A stretch of DNA of 64,000 nucleotides from Asterias amurensis (Eukaryota > Echinodermata > Asteroidea > Forcipulatida > Asteriidae): NCBI RefSeq assembly GCF_032118995.1, contig NC_092662.1, forward strand, positions 1,736,001 to 1,800,000, in the 5' to 3' direction. The notes beneath the pieces are model-generated. The model was not told the origin of the DNA. It was given only the letters and a program-made list of their open reading frames with translations, and did no database searches. Both the position numbers and the translations under genes were made by a program. Below, one piece after another: positions 49,101 through 59,801 of the stretch (position 1 is its first letter; the number at the start of each line of letters is the position of its first letter).

Positions 49101-52100
49101 ACTACAAAGGGGTTACAACAATTCAAGTTATCTTGCTTAGTTCAGTGACCACCATGACAGTTTCCAATGTAGCAATGTTTGCTTACAAAACCATTCCGAA
49201 GAAGTTACTACCTTAAGAAATGTAGCCGGGTCTACTATCAAACTCCACTCATGGGACACAAGGTCCTTGTGGCGTTAGCGAAAACAAGGCTAGGGTTTTA
49301 CTGTAGCACCCAGAATACGCCCGGCACCCACTGAATATGGATGCAGGGTTCTAGCAGGGTGCAGAGGAGACATAGTAGGTAACTCGAAGTGAAAATCGCT
49401 GTGTCTGGCAAACTCTTCCATGTATATAAAATGAAAGGCGTTACTTCTTACTTTTGGTTGTACCCTCCTCGGCCACCGCCGCCAGGACCACCTCTGCCCA
49501 TGCTTGGCTCCTGTATGAATAAAAAAAAGAGAACAAGTGAAGTTACTTCATAACTACTCAAGTTGTTGTTTTGGATCCTACTGGGTTAAAATGTAGTCTG
49601 TGATTTTACTGTCTTAGGCTACAGTTGCAACCACTTGCTGCAGCAGTGCCAAGATTCATAGAAAACATTACCTACTAATTTTCTGCTTAGCAATAGTAGA
49701 AAGGATACCAGTCATCAAATGAACATGTAAAATGGTATTATGCCGGTAACCTCATTCTACTGAGCATAATTTTGTTGTGCTTAGCTACTTTTTGTGCTTA
49801 AGCAGCTCTAGGAAATGTGGCCAGGTTGCAGGGTTTAAGCCGACGGATTATTGCAGCTATAGCCGTAGTCAAGAAAACTAAATGTAGCCGGGTCTACTAT
49901 CAAACTCCACTCATTGGACACAAGGTCCTTGTGGCGTTAGCGAAAACAAGGCTAGGGTTTTACTGTAGCACCCAGAATACGCCCAGCACCCACTGAATAT
50001 GGATGCAGGGTTCTAGCAGGGTGCAGCTCTCCTTCATGTTCATTATTGAAAAACTAATATTATAAATAAACAAAGTGAGTACATACACGTTTTAAGTAAA
50101 CGACAGCATTCCATTTTGCACAAAGAACAGCCTGAAGTTTTTTTTTTTTTTTAAATCAAGAATTTCATGTGTAAGTCTGGATCATCCCGCCCAGAAAAAA
50201 AGAAAAAGAAAACAAAGAGGTTCTTACGTTGAGCTTTTCCCTGATAAGCTGTTCGGCCGATTCAATCTGTTCAGGTGTACCCTGGATGGTGAAGATTTTG
50301 TCGCCCTCCTGGTTCAGCCGTTGTGTCATCTCAATACGAGCACCAGACTTGCCCTTAATAGCCTGGATATTGGCTCCACCTAGAATGAAATATCAATAGA
50401 TGACCCTCTGGTTACTAGACTTGTGGAAAGGGTTGCGGTGATAGTGAACAATTTATCACAGACATCTTGCGAGACTACTACTCCGTTCGATACTACTGCT
50501 ATCTATCACTGCAACAGTAATTTAACGACTACTGGTTGTGCTTAAGCAGCTCTAGGAAATATGGCCACTTAGCAGTGATAAAGCATAAGCCGATGGATGA
50601 TGGATTGATGAATCTATAGCCGTAGCCAAGAAAACTTAATGTAGCCTTGTCTACTATCAAACACCACTCACTGGACACAAGGTCCTTGTGGCGTTAGCGA
50701 AAAACAAGGCCATGGTTTTACTGTAGCACCCAGAATACGCCCGGCACCCACTGAATATGGATGCAGGGTTCTAGCAGGGTGCAACTCTCCTTCACGTTCC
50801 CTCTTGTTACTAGACTTGTGGAAAGGGTTGCGGTGATAGTTAACAATCTATCTCTCAAATTGCACAACACTGGTCGACACATGCGGACATTGACTTCTCA
50901 AAATTACACAACTTAGTATTTTGTTGACTACATAGTCCAGTGATTAGCAAGACTCACCTCTGCCGATGATCAACCCACATTTGTTGAATGCGACTGGCAT
51001 CTCTCTCATCTCACCACCGCCTCGGCCGCCCTGGAAGTGGTTGTCCCTCATCATACCACCCATGAAGCCGCCGCCACGGTTTCCGAAGTTATTGGGGCCG
51101 CCACCCCTTCCGCGGCCCCGCCCTCTCATGCCGCCCATCCCCCTCTCCATATCGCGTTGCTGCATGGGTTAGAAACAATACTCAATTCAGGTTTTGTCTT
51201 GATGAAATTTTCAAAGGGTGGTGATGGGTAGGGTGTTTCCAGTGAGGATGAAAAAGTTATAAACAAGTAACAGCATGATAAAGAAATGTAGCCTGGTCTA
51301 CTATCAAACTCCACTCATGGGAAGTTATTCCTTGTGGCGTTAGCGAAATCCGGGCTGGGGGATACTGTGGCACCCAAAACACGCACGGCACTCACAGGAA
51401 AAGAGTACAGGGTGGTTCTGGTAGGGTGCTCAGAGCAAGATTAACAAAATGTTGACTTAAACTCTCCGGACAACAAAGATAAAATTTGTTTTCTTGGCAG
51501 GTATATTTAAAACTAACCTCGGCTTCCATAACGATGCTGTCGATGATGGTCCGCGCACGCTCTACAGCAGGAAGGGAACCCGTAACAATGCAGACCCTGA
51601 CGTCACTGCCGTCATCGTCATTGAACTGTACCCTGGCACCGGTGTCCTCCTGGATGCTACGGATCATGTCACCCTTCTTACCGATGATGATGCCTACTGT
51701 AAGCCTTGGTACGGTGAACTGAACGAAAAAAAAAAATCAAGAGGTGTGATTAGACAAAAGAAAAGACAAAGTGAGACTTAAGAAAAGAAATCTTTACATT
51801 GTTTGTTTAAATGATATTCCAATAAAAAGAACTCGGCAACATTGGGATATAAACGCCAACCTGGCAACAGCAATTATCTCTCAAACAAACATTAGTTCAA
51901 CGTCTATGATTATGAATTGAAGAAACCAAGAAATTATAATTCAGTACTTAGACGACAACACTTATTCTAGTCACTGTAAAATCAACGGTTCGCTAGGGGG
52001 ATAAGTTTATTGCAAGTTAAAGTATGTAGTCTAACAGCTGCACTCAAGAACTGGGACTATTTTAAAGTAATACCCAAGAGATCCGAGTCATTATGTTTTG

Positions 52101-55100
52101 ATGGAGTTTGGAAGATGTGGTCAAAAACTTACCTCTCTGCTCTCACTTCCACCAGCCCCATAATTAGGTTGGGGTCTCTGCATTCCCCCGGAGTTATTAT
52201 CGTATTCTTGTTGTTTCTATTGGGTTGGAGAAAAAACAACGAAGTAGGTATCCAGTAAGTAGTGCAATATATGTCGTCAATAATAGGTAAACATCTTAGA
52301 TGGATTAAATATGATCATTTAGCGTTTGACAAAATGGAAAGATTCACAAAGTTTTTTGGGTTGAAAATGACTAAAAAAAAACTCAACGGAAAAATACCAA
52401 GTGTAGCCGGGTCTACTATCAAACTCCACTCATGGGACACAAGGTCCTTGTGGCGTTAGCGAAAACAAGGCTAGGGTTTTACTGTAGCACCCAGAATACG
52501 CCCGGCACCCACTGAATATGGATGCAGGGTTCTAGCAGGGTGCAGCTCCTTTACACTCATTAAAAAATGATACAAAACATAAAATTAATATTAGCAGTAA
52601 ACAAAGTAAACCCATACATGTATTTAGTTCAGCATTCAAACTTTTTTTAATGACCAGCTTTAAGTTGTTTTTAAACAAAGAAGTTTGTGTGCAAGTCTGG
52701 CTAATCACGCATTCTTATCCGCAGCAGCTTTTTGCAGATAATTAATACGGATTCTTAACGACTCAGTGAGTTCTCACGAGAAGACTAACTAATCAAGAAA
52801 CCGGATCTCACTGAATTTAAATGCTATATAAACTTGCATGCCTCCATTTAAATTGACTGCCAGTTTCAACTAACAGACAAAATGGGTTTGATATGAAGGC
52901 ATGAAAGAGACATTGGCTGGGTTTTTTGTTCGCCGAAATATGACCCAAGGAAAAAAAAAAAAAAAACTTACATCCAGTAACTCCTGAATCATCTCCTTGG
53001 CTTTCTGCAAGAAAATAAGAAAACTAAGTTTGTGAGTAACATAAACAGAAGAGAGTCTGCTTTGAAATGCAAATGTCTAGGGTTTGAGGACTAATTTCAC
53101 AGAGCTTGGGAAAGTGCCACGATCGCCTCCAAAGGAGAGTTTTGACATTAAATTGATGTCAAATTTGCATCGCATTTGCACTGGGCTGAAGGGTAAACAA
53201 AAATAAAAAACAATAATATGGTTTGCCCACTTACATCGACCTGGTTCTGGTCGCCGGTGATTTTCAGTGGTTTTTCCAGACCTGTGTTTATCGTGCTGTC
53301 TTGGATCATCATCATCTTTGCACCAGACTCTTCCTGTAGAGATTAGACAGAAATGCAGACAAGTTGAAGCACAGAATCAGTGAATATTGATAACAACAAA
53401 ATCCCATTTTTTCCTCTCTTTCTTTTATTTCTTTTTTCGCGGGACTCGGGGAAGTACCGAGTATACAGTGCTACACACATCGGTGTTTATGGGTAAAACC
53501 AAAAACAATATTCTTTATCCCCTTCTTTTACATCGTTTGCAGTACCCGCTGCTAAAACATAGGATTCGAACTGCCTCTAGCTACCGGGCAATCTCGGTGT
53601 TCTAGTTGGTATGACACTGCTCTAGAATTGCAAAGGTCGTGCGTTCAAATCCCACCCGAGTAATATGCATGTGATTGTTTCTTAGAATTCGGGAAAGTAC
53701 CGTGTAATCAGTGCTTATCACACATTGGTGTAAGAGTAAACCAAAAAAAAACCTTCAACTTACCATCATTTTTCTGATTGTCTCGCCCTTCTTGCCGATG
53801 ATGAGACCCACTTTGTTAGCTTTGATCAAAAGCTGTTCTGTAACGGCCTCCTTTGAGTTGTACACAATGCTGTTAAGTTCCGCTTTGGCTCTCCTAAAAA
53901 AAAAACAAGAAATTACACATGGTGTTACTGCAAACCTCTCTTAGAATTTTGTTTTATATTGTTGCAGCACACACAGGACAAATTTGGGAAGCCAACCGGA
54001 AAAATTTAAATTTATCTCACATCGAATCATAATCGATCAGATGTATCATTTCATCATGATGATTTTGAATAGAGCTTTGAAAATATGAGTTAAAAAAACA
54101 ACACTTGGACTTACTGTAATGCGTCTGTCGAACCCGTTAATGTACATGTTCTGACTTCTGGATTATCCACATCGTTTTCTGTATGAGAAAAACGGACAGA
54201 AAAAATATTAATAACACATAAATCTTCACATCAGAGAAATAACTTCATTCAGGTTTATCAGATATGCAAATTTGTTATTCCAAAAATGAAAAGAAATAAA
54301 TAAAATACACTATGAAACCAGTTTTCCTGCCAAGAAGATTTGTAGTTGAGGCAATGTTACAAATTATTTCTTCAAAAGCATGGTTTTTTTTGGAGAGAGA
54401 AATTAATTTATAACAAGAAATTATGCAGAACTGTTTATGATGTAAAGTATTACTTACGAGCAGCTACTTGAACTTTACAACCGGATTCACTCTGAATTTT
54501 TGTTATCGTTTCACCACCTCTACCGATGACTGAAATACAAACACATTTCATAATTAAGATGTATAAATAAATGGCAACAGATTGTTAAAGTCATATGGCA
54601 AAGACATCCGACATGTCCAATCACTGATCTACTGCACTGTGCTGCATTCACCAAGGTTCTGCATGGCCATGTGCAATTCCAGTCCCATGCAAACTGCACA
54701 GCAAGCATATTGGTGCATTTAGCAGGGTAATTGCCCAGGACAAGGGCTGGCGTTAAAACCAGTTCAAATCACAAAGCAACAATTTTGGTACATTGAGCAG
54801 GGTTTTCGATTCAGGGCGTCTAGAAAACACATGATGGTGTTTTGGGTGAACAAAACACTTATTTTCATGAAATACAACCCCATTGCTTCTTTTCTGTAGA
54901 GTCCGACTTAAATACTCGGGAAAACCATTGGTGTTTTTAATCTAAAAAATCTCCAAAGAAAGTTCTGTAGCTTGCCCTTCAATCAAAAGTCAGTGGGATA
55001 AAGAAGTGATTCTTTTGTGACTCTTGAATAACCAAGACGAAGCTTTCAATGTTAATGTAGCATTCATTCGACACCCACTACCCACGATTATCAATGGCAT

Positions 55101-58100
55101 TGGGCTCTAATTGAATGCAAAATAAGAATTAAAATTAATAAAACAGTTTTACATGTCCACGTTTAGAAAATTCTGCTAAGCAAAAAATAAATGGGGCATC
55201 AGTTGCAACAATGTAAACTTTACAGTTTTGGGCCGATAACCCATATCTGCTTTAAAAAAAAAAGGTTTGTCTTTGCTTTGCAACATTGGTTTCTACAGGC
55301 ATAGACTGTTAAACAACAAATAATGCTTAACAGTTGCCAGCTAAGCCCAAATTAGCAGGATTTCAGTTACAGATTATAGTTGTCAAACGGTATTTTTGCT
55401 GGTTATCTCATTCTAGTTTAGCTACTTTTTTTTCTTACGCAGCTCTTTCAAATTGGGCCAGGTCAAAAAGATACTTACTTAAACCAACAAGACTGCTTGG
55501 AACCTTGTAGTCTTCGGTTATATTACCACCAACACTAAGAGGAAAAAACGAATAAAGATAAAAATAGTAAGTATAGATTTTAAAATTGTTTAGTGCAACA
55601 ACTGTTTCGAGCCAAAGTACAATATTGGTATAGTTGGACATTTCAGGCTAATCTCGTGCCATGTTAGGGATGGAATGTTCCATTTCTGTCGGCTTAGTCT
55701 CATGAAATGGAAGAGTCTAAATTTCATGTTGTGTTATATTCTGCGATATTGTACTCATGAATCCATAATCTTTATATTATGAACTTGTTCAATAGTAATG
55801 ACAATACTATTTTTATCAAACTTTCTTACCCTGGCATGACTGGTTTCATAGAAAACATGCTGTTTAAGGCTGGAAAAAGAACAAAATAAATATATATTAT
55901 CATTATTTTTGTGGCGACATGAGTTTTGCTTTGAGAAACAAGGAGTAAAATAGTATAATTTTTAATAAACGCTCAACTCTAAACATGTACATATTTTCGT
56001 TAAAGTAAATCTTAATCTTTACAAACTTTATAATAACCCAACCACACAACTGTCTAAAGTTTGTTTCCAGGCCTGGAATTTCATCTTTGAGAGTGCAAAC
56101 AAAGGCCATTTTCATTTTACAGAGGGCAATTCAATTGAAAAAGCGCTTGATGGGTCACAAAGACCAAGGGCATTTGATTCAGGGCCTGCGGTTTTCCAAA
56201 CAATTTTTTTCAGACAGAATTCAAGATTAGAAAGGAGTTTTGTGCATAAATAGCACTACAGCGTAGTCGTCTTTTTGTCTGGTTCCATGCCTACAACGTC
56301 AACAGCAGCTGTATTTTTGCTTTCCAGTCTCAGCCCATGAACGAAATGGTGCCTTTGGCTACACTCCCCCTACAGCGTTGGCTGAATCAGCATGTCTGCC
56401 AGTGTTGAAGAAAAGGCAGACGCACACGATCTAGCCATACCTGAAGCTGTAGTCGCCGTTTCAGTCAAACTTGTTTCAGACTTGGCCCAACTTTGACCAA
56501 AATTGGTTGACACCTCTATCAACTCAGACTCGGAGGATCGAGTACGCCAGTAACTTACGATCGTTCATGCTTTGGAAGGCCATGTTCTTTTTTCTATCTG
56601 GTTCCTCTCCGCTGAAGTCCTCAAGAGGTCTCTTCAGTCCACCGCCGAGTGGATCTCCTGCTTGGCCCGCAGGTACGGATGCTCCTCCGATCTTTGCTGC
56701 AATCTGATCAGTACAACAACACATCTAATATTAATTAAGTTATTTTATTTTTTACAACAAAGTCACACACTTTTCCTTGAAAAAATTGTCTGTCCCGCCA
56801 GCATGGCCAGTGCCACCAATTTGTCATTCGTTACAAAATAAAAAATTATCTAAGTTTACACAACAAACAAAATAAACACAAATGAAATTAAAACAAAAGT
56901 GAATTTTAACTTGTTTGGTAGGAAGTTAAAATTCCACATATTTTTTATTTAGATCAGAACAAATTCAACAATTCAATTTAATTTTAGAAACAAAATTAAC
57001 AAGTTAATAAACACCCTCTAAGTCTAGACCCAGTAACTGGGGCGCTGTACTCCTTTTCAACAATTTTTGACTTTATCTGTCGTACTAGCGCCCCAGGGAA
57101 TGGCACAGAATTTTAACGAATACCCAGTTTTTCGCGACACCCAGCCACAAAAAATGCCTCAAAATGACATAAAGACCAAACAAACTAGCTCAAAAATCGC
57201 CTACTCTATTCTCGATACGTCTAGGATGTAACATCAGGCATTTAATTGTACTCACGATCATTTTTTAAACTCCAAATCGATGATTTTTAACTCCGCATCG
57301 TGGAGCGATTGACAAGTCTGCGATTTTCGGATGTGTATGGTAACGAAACATGGCGTCGCGTTGTGGGTGGATGTCCATCAACGGCTGTTTAATGCTACAC
57401 TTGTTACAGGCGTTGCAGCGAATGCTATTGTACACGGGGATGGGTACAGGCGCTGCAGCTAGCGAGTGCCCACGTGCGTTCAATCATGGTCAACGTAACT
57501 TACACGGTGCCGGGTTGTTGGAAAATTATCAGAAAGGGGGTGAAAGGTTCTCAGAAAGGGAATATTGTCTGAAAGAGGGGATTTTTCTGGTCATCGCCCC
57601 CCAAAAAAAAAGAAAAAAAAAAAAAAAAGGGGAAAAATATGATAAATAAATAAAAACCGCTGTACTTCATCTAGGCCTACGATTTTTGTGCATGGTTAAA
57701 TTGCTTCTTATAATGTTTAGTGCTGCCAGTGTCACTGTAGAATTTTTTTTTTATTTATTTATCATCTTTTTTTCCCCTTTTTTCGTTTTTTCCTTTTTTT
57801 GGGGGGGGGGGGCGATGACCAGAAAAATCCAGACCAGCAGACTTCATCCAGAACCATCCAGCTTCATCCAGCAGACTTCAGACCAGAAAAACAATATTCT
57901 GATAATTCTTTCTGATAATTTTCCAACAACCCGGCACCGTGTAAGTTACGTTGACCATGATTGAACGCACGTGGGCACTCGCTAGCTGCAGCGCCTGTAC
58001 CCATCCCCGTGTACAATAGCATTCGCTGCAACGCCTGTAACAAGTGTAGCATTAAACAGCCGTTGATGGACATCCACCCACAACGCGACGCCATGTTTCG

Positions 58101-59154
58101 TTACCATACACATCCGAAAATCGCAGACTTGTCAATCGCTCCACGATGCGGAGTTAAAAATCATCGATTTGGAGTTTAAAAAATGATCGTGAGTACAATT
58201 AAATGCCTGATGTTACATCTTAGACGTATCGAGAATAGAGTAGGCGATTTTTGAGCTAGTTTGTTTGGTCTTTATGTCATTTTGAGGCATTTTTTGTGGC
58301 TGGGTGTCGCGAAAAACTGGGTATTCGTTAAAATTCTGTGCCATTCCCTGGGGCGCTAGTACGACAGATAAAGTCAAAAATTGTTGAAAAGGAGTACAGC
58401 GCCCCAGTTACTGGGTCTACTCTAAGTCTAACTCCAATGGCCAAAAAATTTGGAAAAGTTTCCGTATGGCGCCACCACTTTTTCATTCGAAATAAAATAA
58501 TATAGTATCTAATTTACCTGATTGACATATCCCTTTTTGTAAAAATGAGTGAAAAAGTGGTGGCGCCATACGGAAAGTTATCCAAAAATTTAAAGGGAAG
58601 AGTAGGGGAAGTCTTTGAGAGGGCGAGTTTGTAAGTGAGGGGCGACTTCGCTTTGAGCGAGTTGACTGTTTCCGGCTGGACCTCATTCTTTTTCGGCTTT
58701 TCAACTGTTTTTTTTTTTTGGTGTAAAATAAAGAAAGATTGATCATTTTTAAAATTAAATGGACTTCTTTTCACTTTTTTCCACTGACACAATGGGGTGA
58801 CACCAAGAAATATTTCAGTGCAAGGGGGAAGTAATGGTAGTGTGTGACGGACGGCCTATTTCTCTTTCTGAATTAATCCTCAATCTCAGTTCCGTCCATG
58901 ACCTACGGTCTCACTTTTTTCAGACAACAAAATTTACAACGCGTGCCTCATGCCGAGTCCACGCTGCACGAACAATGCATTTTCGTACATGTGGAAAAAA
59001 CGTTTTGCAAGGTTCAACTTTGCCGCAAATAAATATACATTTTGACAAAACCTAGAATACAAACCTGCTTGGCTCTTTGTACTGCGTCAGCAAAGGCCGC
59101 TTTTCCGTCGGTGGAGATAGAAACTGGCGGGGCTACGGCCTGAAAATCGGTCAT
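46130..59154 (-). CDS. FUBP1: Far-upstream-element-binding protein / KSRP family, four-KH-domain protein
   Basis: Single-strand nucleic-acid-binding regulator of transcription (MYC in vertebrates), splicing and mRNA decay, nuclear (family knowledge). Exons: 59065-59154, 56559-56703, 55830-55869, 55479-55534, 54458-54529, 54115-54178, 53764-53893, 53235-53333, 52972-53004, 52133-52216, 51518-51718, 50958-51159, 50228-50379, 49452-49510, 48969-49101, 47873-48041, 47317-47388 and 46130-46281. All have canonical borders and joined phases, giving 651 aa. Seen: N-box region AFADAVQRAKQIAAKIGG, KRPLED; KH1 GLIIGRGG, KH2 GLIIGKKGE, KH3 GIIIGKKGDMIRSIQ, KH4 GLIIGRGG (split by an intron); a Gly/Arg-rich linker before KH4 and a Gly-rich stretch after it; Tyr-rich C-terminal motifs AWQAFY, WADYYKQQ and PDYSAAWAEYF. 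FUBP1, FUBP3 and KHSRP are one family; FUBP1 is chosen for overall fit and linkage. Nine snoRNA-like units sit in its introns or 3' flank. Confidence 0.9.
46477..46556 (-). ncRNA. Box C/D snoRNA, copy B (80 nt), FUBP intron 17
   Basis: Same organisation as the copy at 45944-46023: TAATC stem, TG, C box TGATGA, the 18S-complementary AGCTGGAATTACCG, D box CTGA, GATTA stem. Differences from copy A are few and fall outside boxes and guide. It lies between exons 17 and 18 on the host strand, about 195 nt upstream of the exon 18 acceptor. Confidence 0.75.
48479..48634 (-). ncRNA. H/ACA snoRNA family 2, copy 1 (156 nt), FUBP intron 15
   Basis: Minus strand: 5' hairpin with base stem GCATTC/GAATGC, then T, H box ACATTA, 3' hairpin with base stem GGCTA/TAGCT, then ACA followed by GAA as the 3' end. 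In the 5' hairpin the upper stem GCCCA/TGGGT leaves a pocket 14 nt above the H box. A second copy of identical length is at 54963-55118. The 5' hairpin and H box are identical between copies, while flanking intron is diverged. Confidence 0.72.
49218..49362 (-). ncRNA. H/ACA snoRNA family 1, copy 1 (145 nt), FUBP intron 14
   Basis: Minus strand: 5' hairpin closed by GCACCC/GGGTGC, one nucleotide, H box ACAGTA, 3' hairpin closed by AGCC/GGCT, ACA, TTT. The 3' hairpin pocket carries TTTCGCTA on its 5' side and TAGTAGA on its 3' side, 14 nt before ACA. These two pieces are complementary to the two halves of the conserved 28S segment UCUACUA-UC-UAGCGAAA. Confidence 0.8.
49880..50024 (-). ncRNA. 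H/ACA snoRNA family 1, copy 2 (145 nt), FUBP intron 13
   Basis: Almost identical to copy 1 with the same boxes, stems and pocket guides. Flanking intron sequence (about 49780-49880) is shared with copy 3, showing that the duplicated unit includes intron flank. Confidence 0.8.
50637..50782 (-). ncRNA. H/ACA snoRNA family 1, copy 3 (146 nt), FUBP intron 12
   Basis: H box ACAGTA and ACA are kept. The 3' hairpin base is GGCC/GGCT (A-U changed to G-U) and extends to GGCCTTGT/ACAAGGCT. In the upper stem, one position that is a G-A mismatch in other copies is a G-U pair here. Guides are unchanged. Confidence 0.78.
51284..51429 (-). ncRNA. H/ACA snoRNA family 1, copy 4 (146 nt, most diverged), FUBP intron 11
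   Basis: The loops of both hairpins have changed, but the stem GCACCC/GGGTGC, H box ACAGTA, base stem AGCCCGG/CCAGGCT, ACA and both pocket guides are kept. This pattern of change fits selection for snoRNA function rather than simple decay. Confidence 0.78.
51800..51990. repeat. Element shared with the ZZZ3 3' flank
   Basis: In FUBP intron 10. About 190 bp align by eye with 2245-2445: 'gggatataaacgccaa', 'ggcaacagc', 'aaacaaacatt', 'tctatgat', 'tatgaattg', 'attcagta' and 'tagtca' occur in the same order. Same orientation on the + strand, thus antisense to FUBP and sense to ZZZ3. Nature unknown. Confidence 0.6.
52399..52543 (-). ncRNA. H/ACA snoRNA family 1, copy 5 (145 nt), FUBP intron 9
   Basis: Identical in design to copy 1: GCACCC/GGGTGC, ACAGTA, AGCC/GGCT, ACA then CTT. 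Sequence downstream in + coordinates (52545-52710) also resembles the flank of copy 2. Confidence 0.8.
53445..53735 (+). repeat. tRNA-derived SINE with duplicated body
   Basis: A tRNA-like head at about 53585-53665 has B box GCGTTCAAATCCC. The flanking bodies 'gggaagtaccgagtatacag' (left) and 'gggaaagtaccgtgtaatca' (right) are related. It lies in FUBP intron 7. Confidence 0.6.
54963..55118 (-). ncRNA. H/ACA snoRNA family 2, copy 2 (156 nt), FUBP intron 4
   Basis: Same length and boxes as copy 1. Its 3' hairpin base is AGCTT/AAGCT, where copy 1 has GGCTA/TAGCT. One pair flips from A-U to U-A and another changes from G-U to A-U, so pairing is kept although the sequence changed. The 5' hairpin and H box region (about 75 nt) are identical to copy 1. 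Confidence 0.74.
57025..58419. mobile_element. 1.4-kb near-perfect palindrome with a 9-bp target duplication
   Basis: The ends are TAGACCCAGTAACTGGGGCG and its reverse complement. The target duplication CTCTAAGTC lies at 57016-57024 and 58420-58428. The arms are about 630-680 bp and meet around a spacer at roughly 57656-57741. Because the arms match, each open frame occurs twice in opposite directions (a 72-residue frame at 57265-57483 minus and 57961-58179 plus with CNACNKCS). Long inverted repeats and a 9-bp duplication resemble Mutator-like fold-back elements. It lies in FUBP intron 1. Confidence 0.85.
58449..58587. mobile_element. Short MITE with GGCGCCACCACTTTTTCA inverted repeats, copy 1
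   Basis: The arms around CCGTATGGCGCCACCACTTT pair with each other. A second copy in reverse orientation is at about 61150-61290, within SCYL3 intron 1. Confidence 0.8.
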
Positions 59155-59801
59155 TTTTCTCCTAAGATCAGGTTGTAAGATGGCCTCTTTTCGGCACTCA
59201 AATTATCGAACGTAATGAATTGACCGTACTAAATGCGCACGCAGCATGCACACGCGGGCTAACAATATGCAAAGTTTGACGTCAAACAATAATTTGCATA
59301 AGTGTTTTGACTACCTTTTTAAATCTCCAAATTACATTTCATTTTCAGACATATAAACTTTACGTAAACGTTGAAGAAAAATCAGAAGCAATCTATGGAT
59401 ATTTTAAAACAATATATTTCGTTTTATGTAATTATGTTACTCAACTCTAAATTGGTAAAATCTTTCCATTTTATACGTTGGCCGTACTATCAACAGAGGG
59501 CGCTCTACAAAATTAACACTTCCTGGCAGTCAGGTACCCATAATCTAAACAACAGCATACAGCGTTATTCAAGTTATATTTTCTTTGAAAAAATAGGTAC
59601 CATGCAAAAATACGGGTGGCATGCATGACACACACGAAAGAACAAACTGAACTGAAAGTGAATGGATGAACTGACGTGTCTGGTCTGTGTGAAAATAATG
59701 TGATATAAAAATATAAATAATGTCAAATCTAACACTAACTCTATGTTTGTTGGTGTTAAATGTTGTAATTTGTTTGTAAAAGGCTGAACTATTTGTGGGA
59801 A
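59155..59801. promoter_or_regulatory. Shared promoter region between FUBP (-) and SCYL3-like (+)
   Basis: The start codons of the two divergent genes are 647 bp apart. No TATA box clearly positioned for either gene. 'acgtaatgaattgaccgtac' and 'tgcgcacgcagcatgcacacg' patches are CG-containing near the FUBP side. Inference from layout only. Confidence 0.4.

Noticed and set aside
49218..52543. The five-copy FUBP intron repeat taken as an ordinary MITE or SINE
   Set aside because: Copies are one per intron, on the host strand, with conserved H and ACA boxes and stems but variable loops, and no terminal inverted repeats or target duplications.
49218..52543. The same repeat read as H/ACA on the + strand, where AGAATA could be an H box
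   Set aside because: No consistent ACA follows the second hairpin on the + strand in the five copies, whereas on the minus strand ACA is kept in all.
57265..58179. Pair of identical 72-residue open frames with cysteine motifs, considered as a duplicated gene
   Set aside because: They are the two arms of one palindromic transposable element; identity follows from the inverted repeat and does not imply selection on protein.
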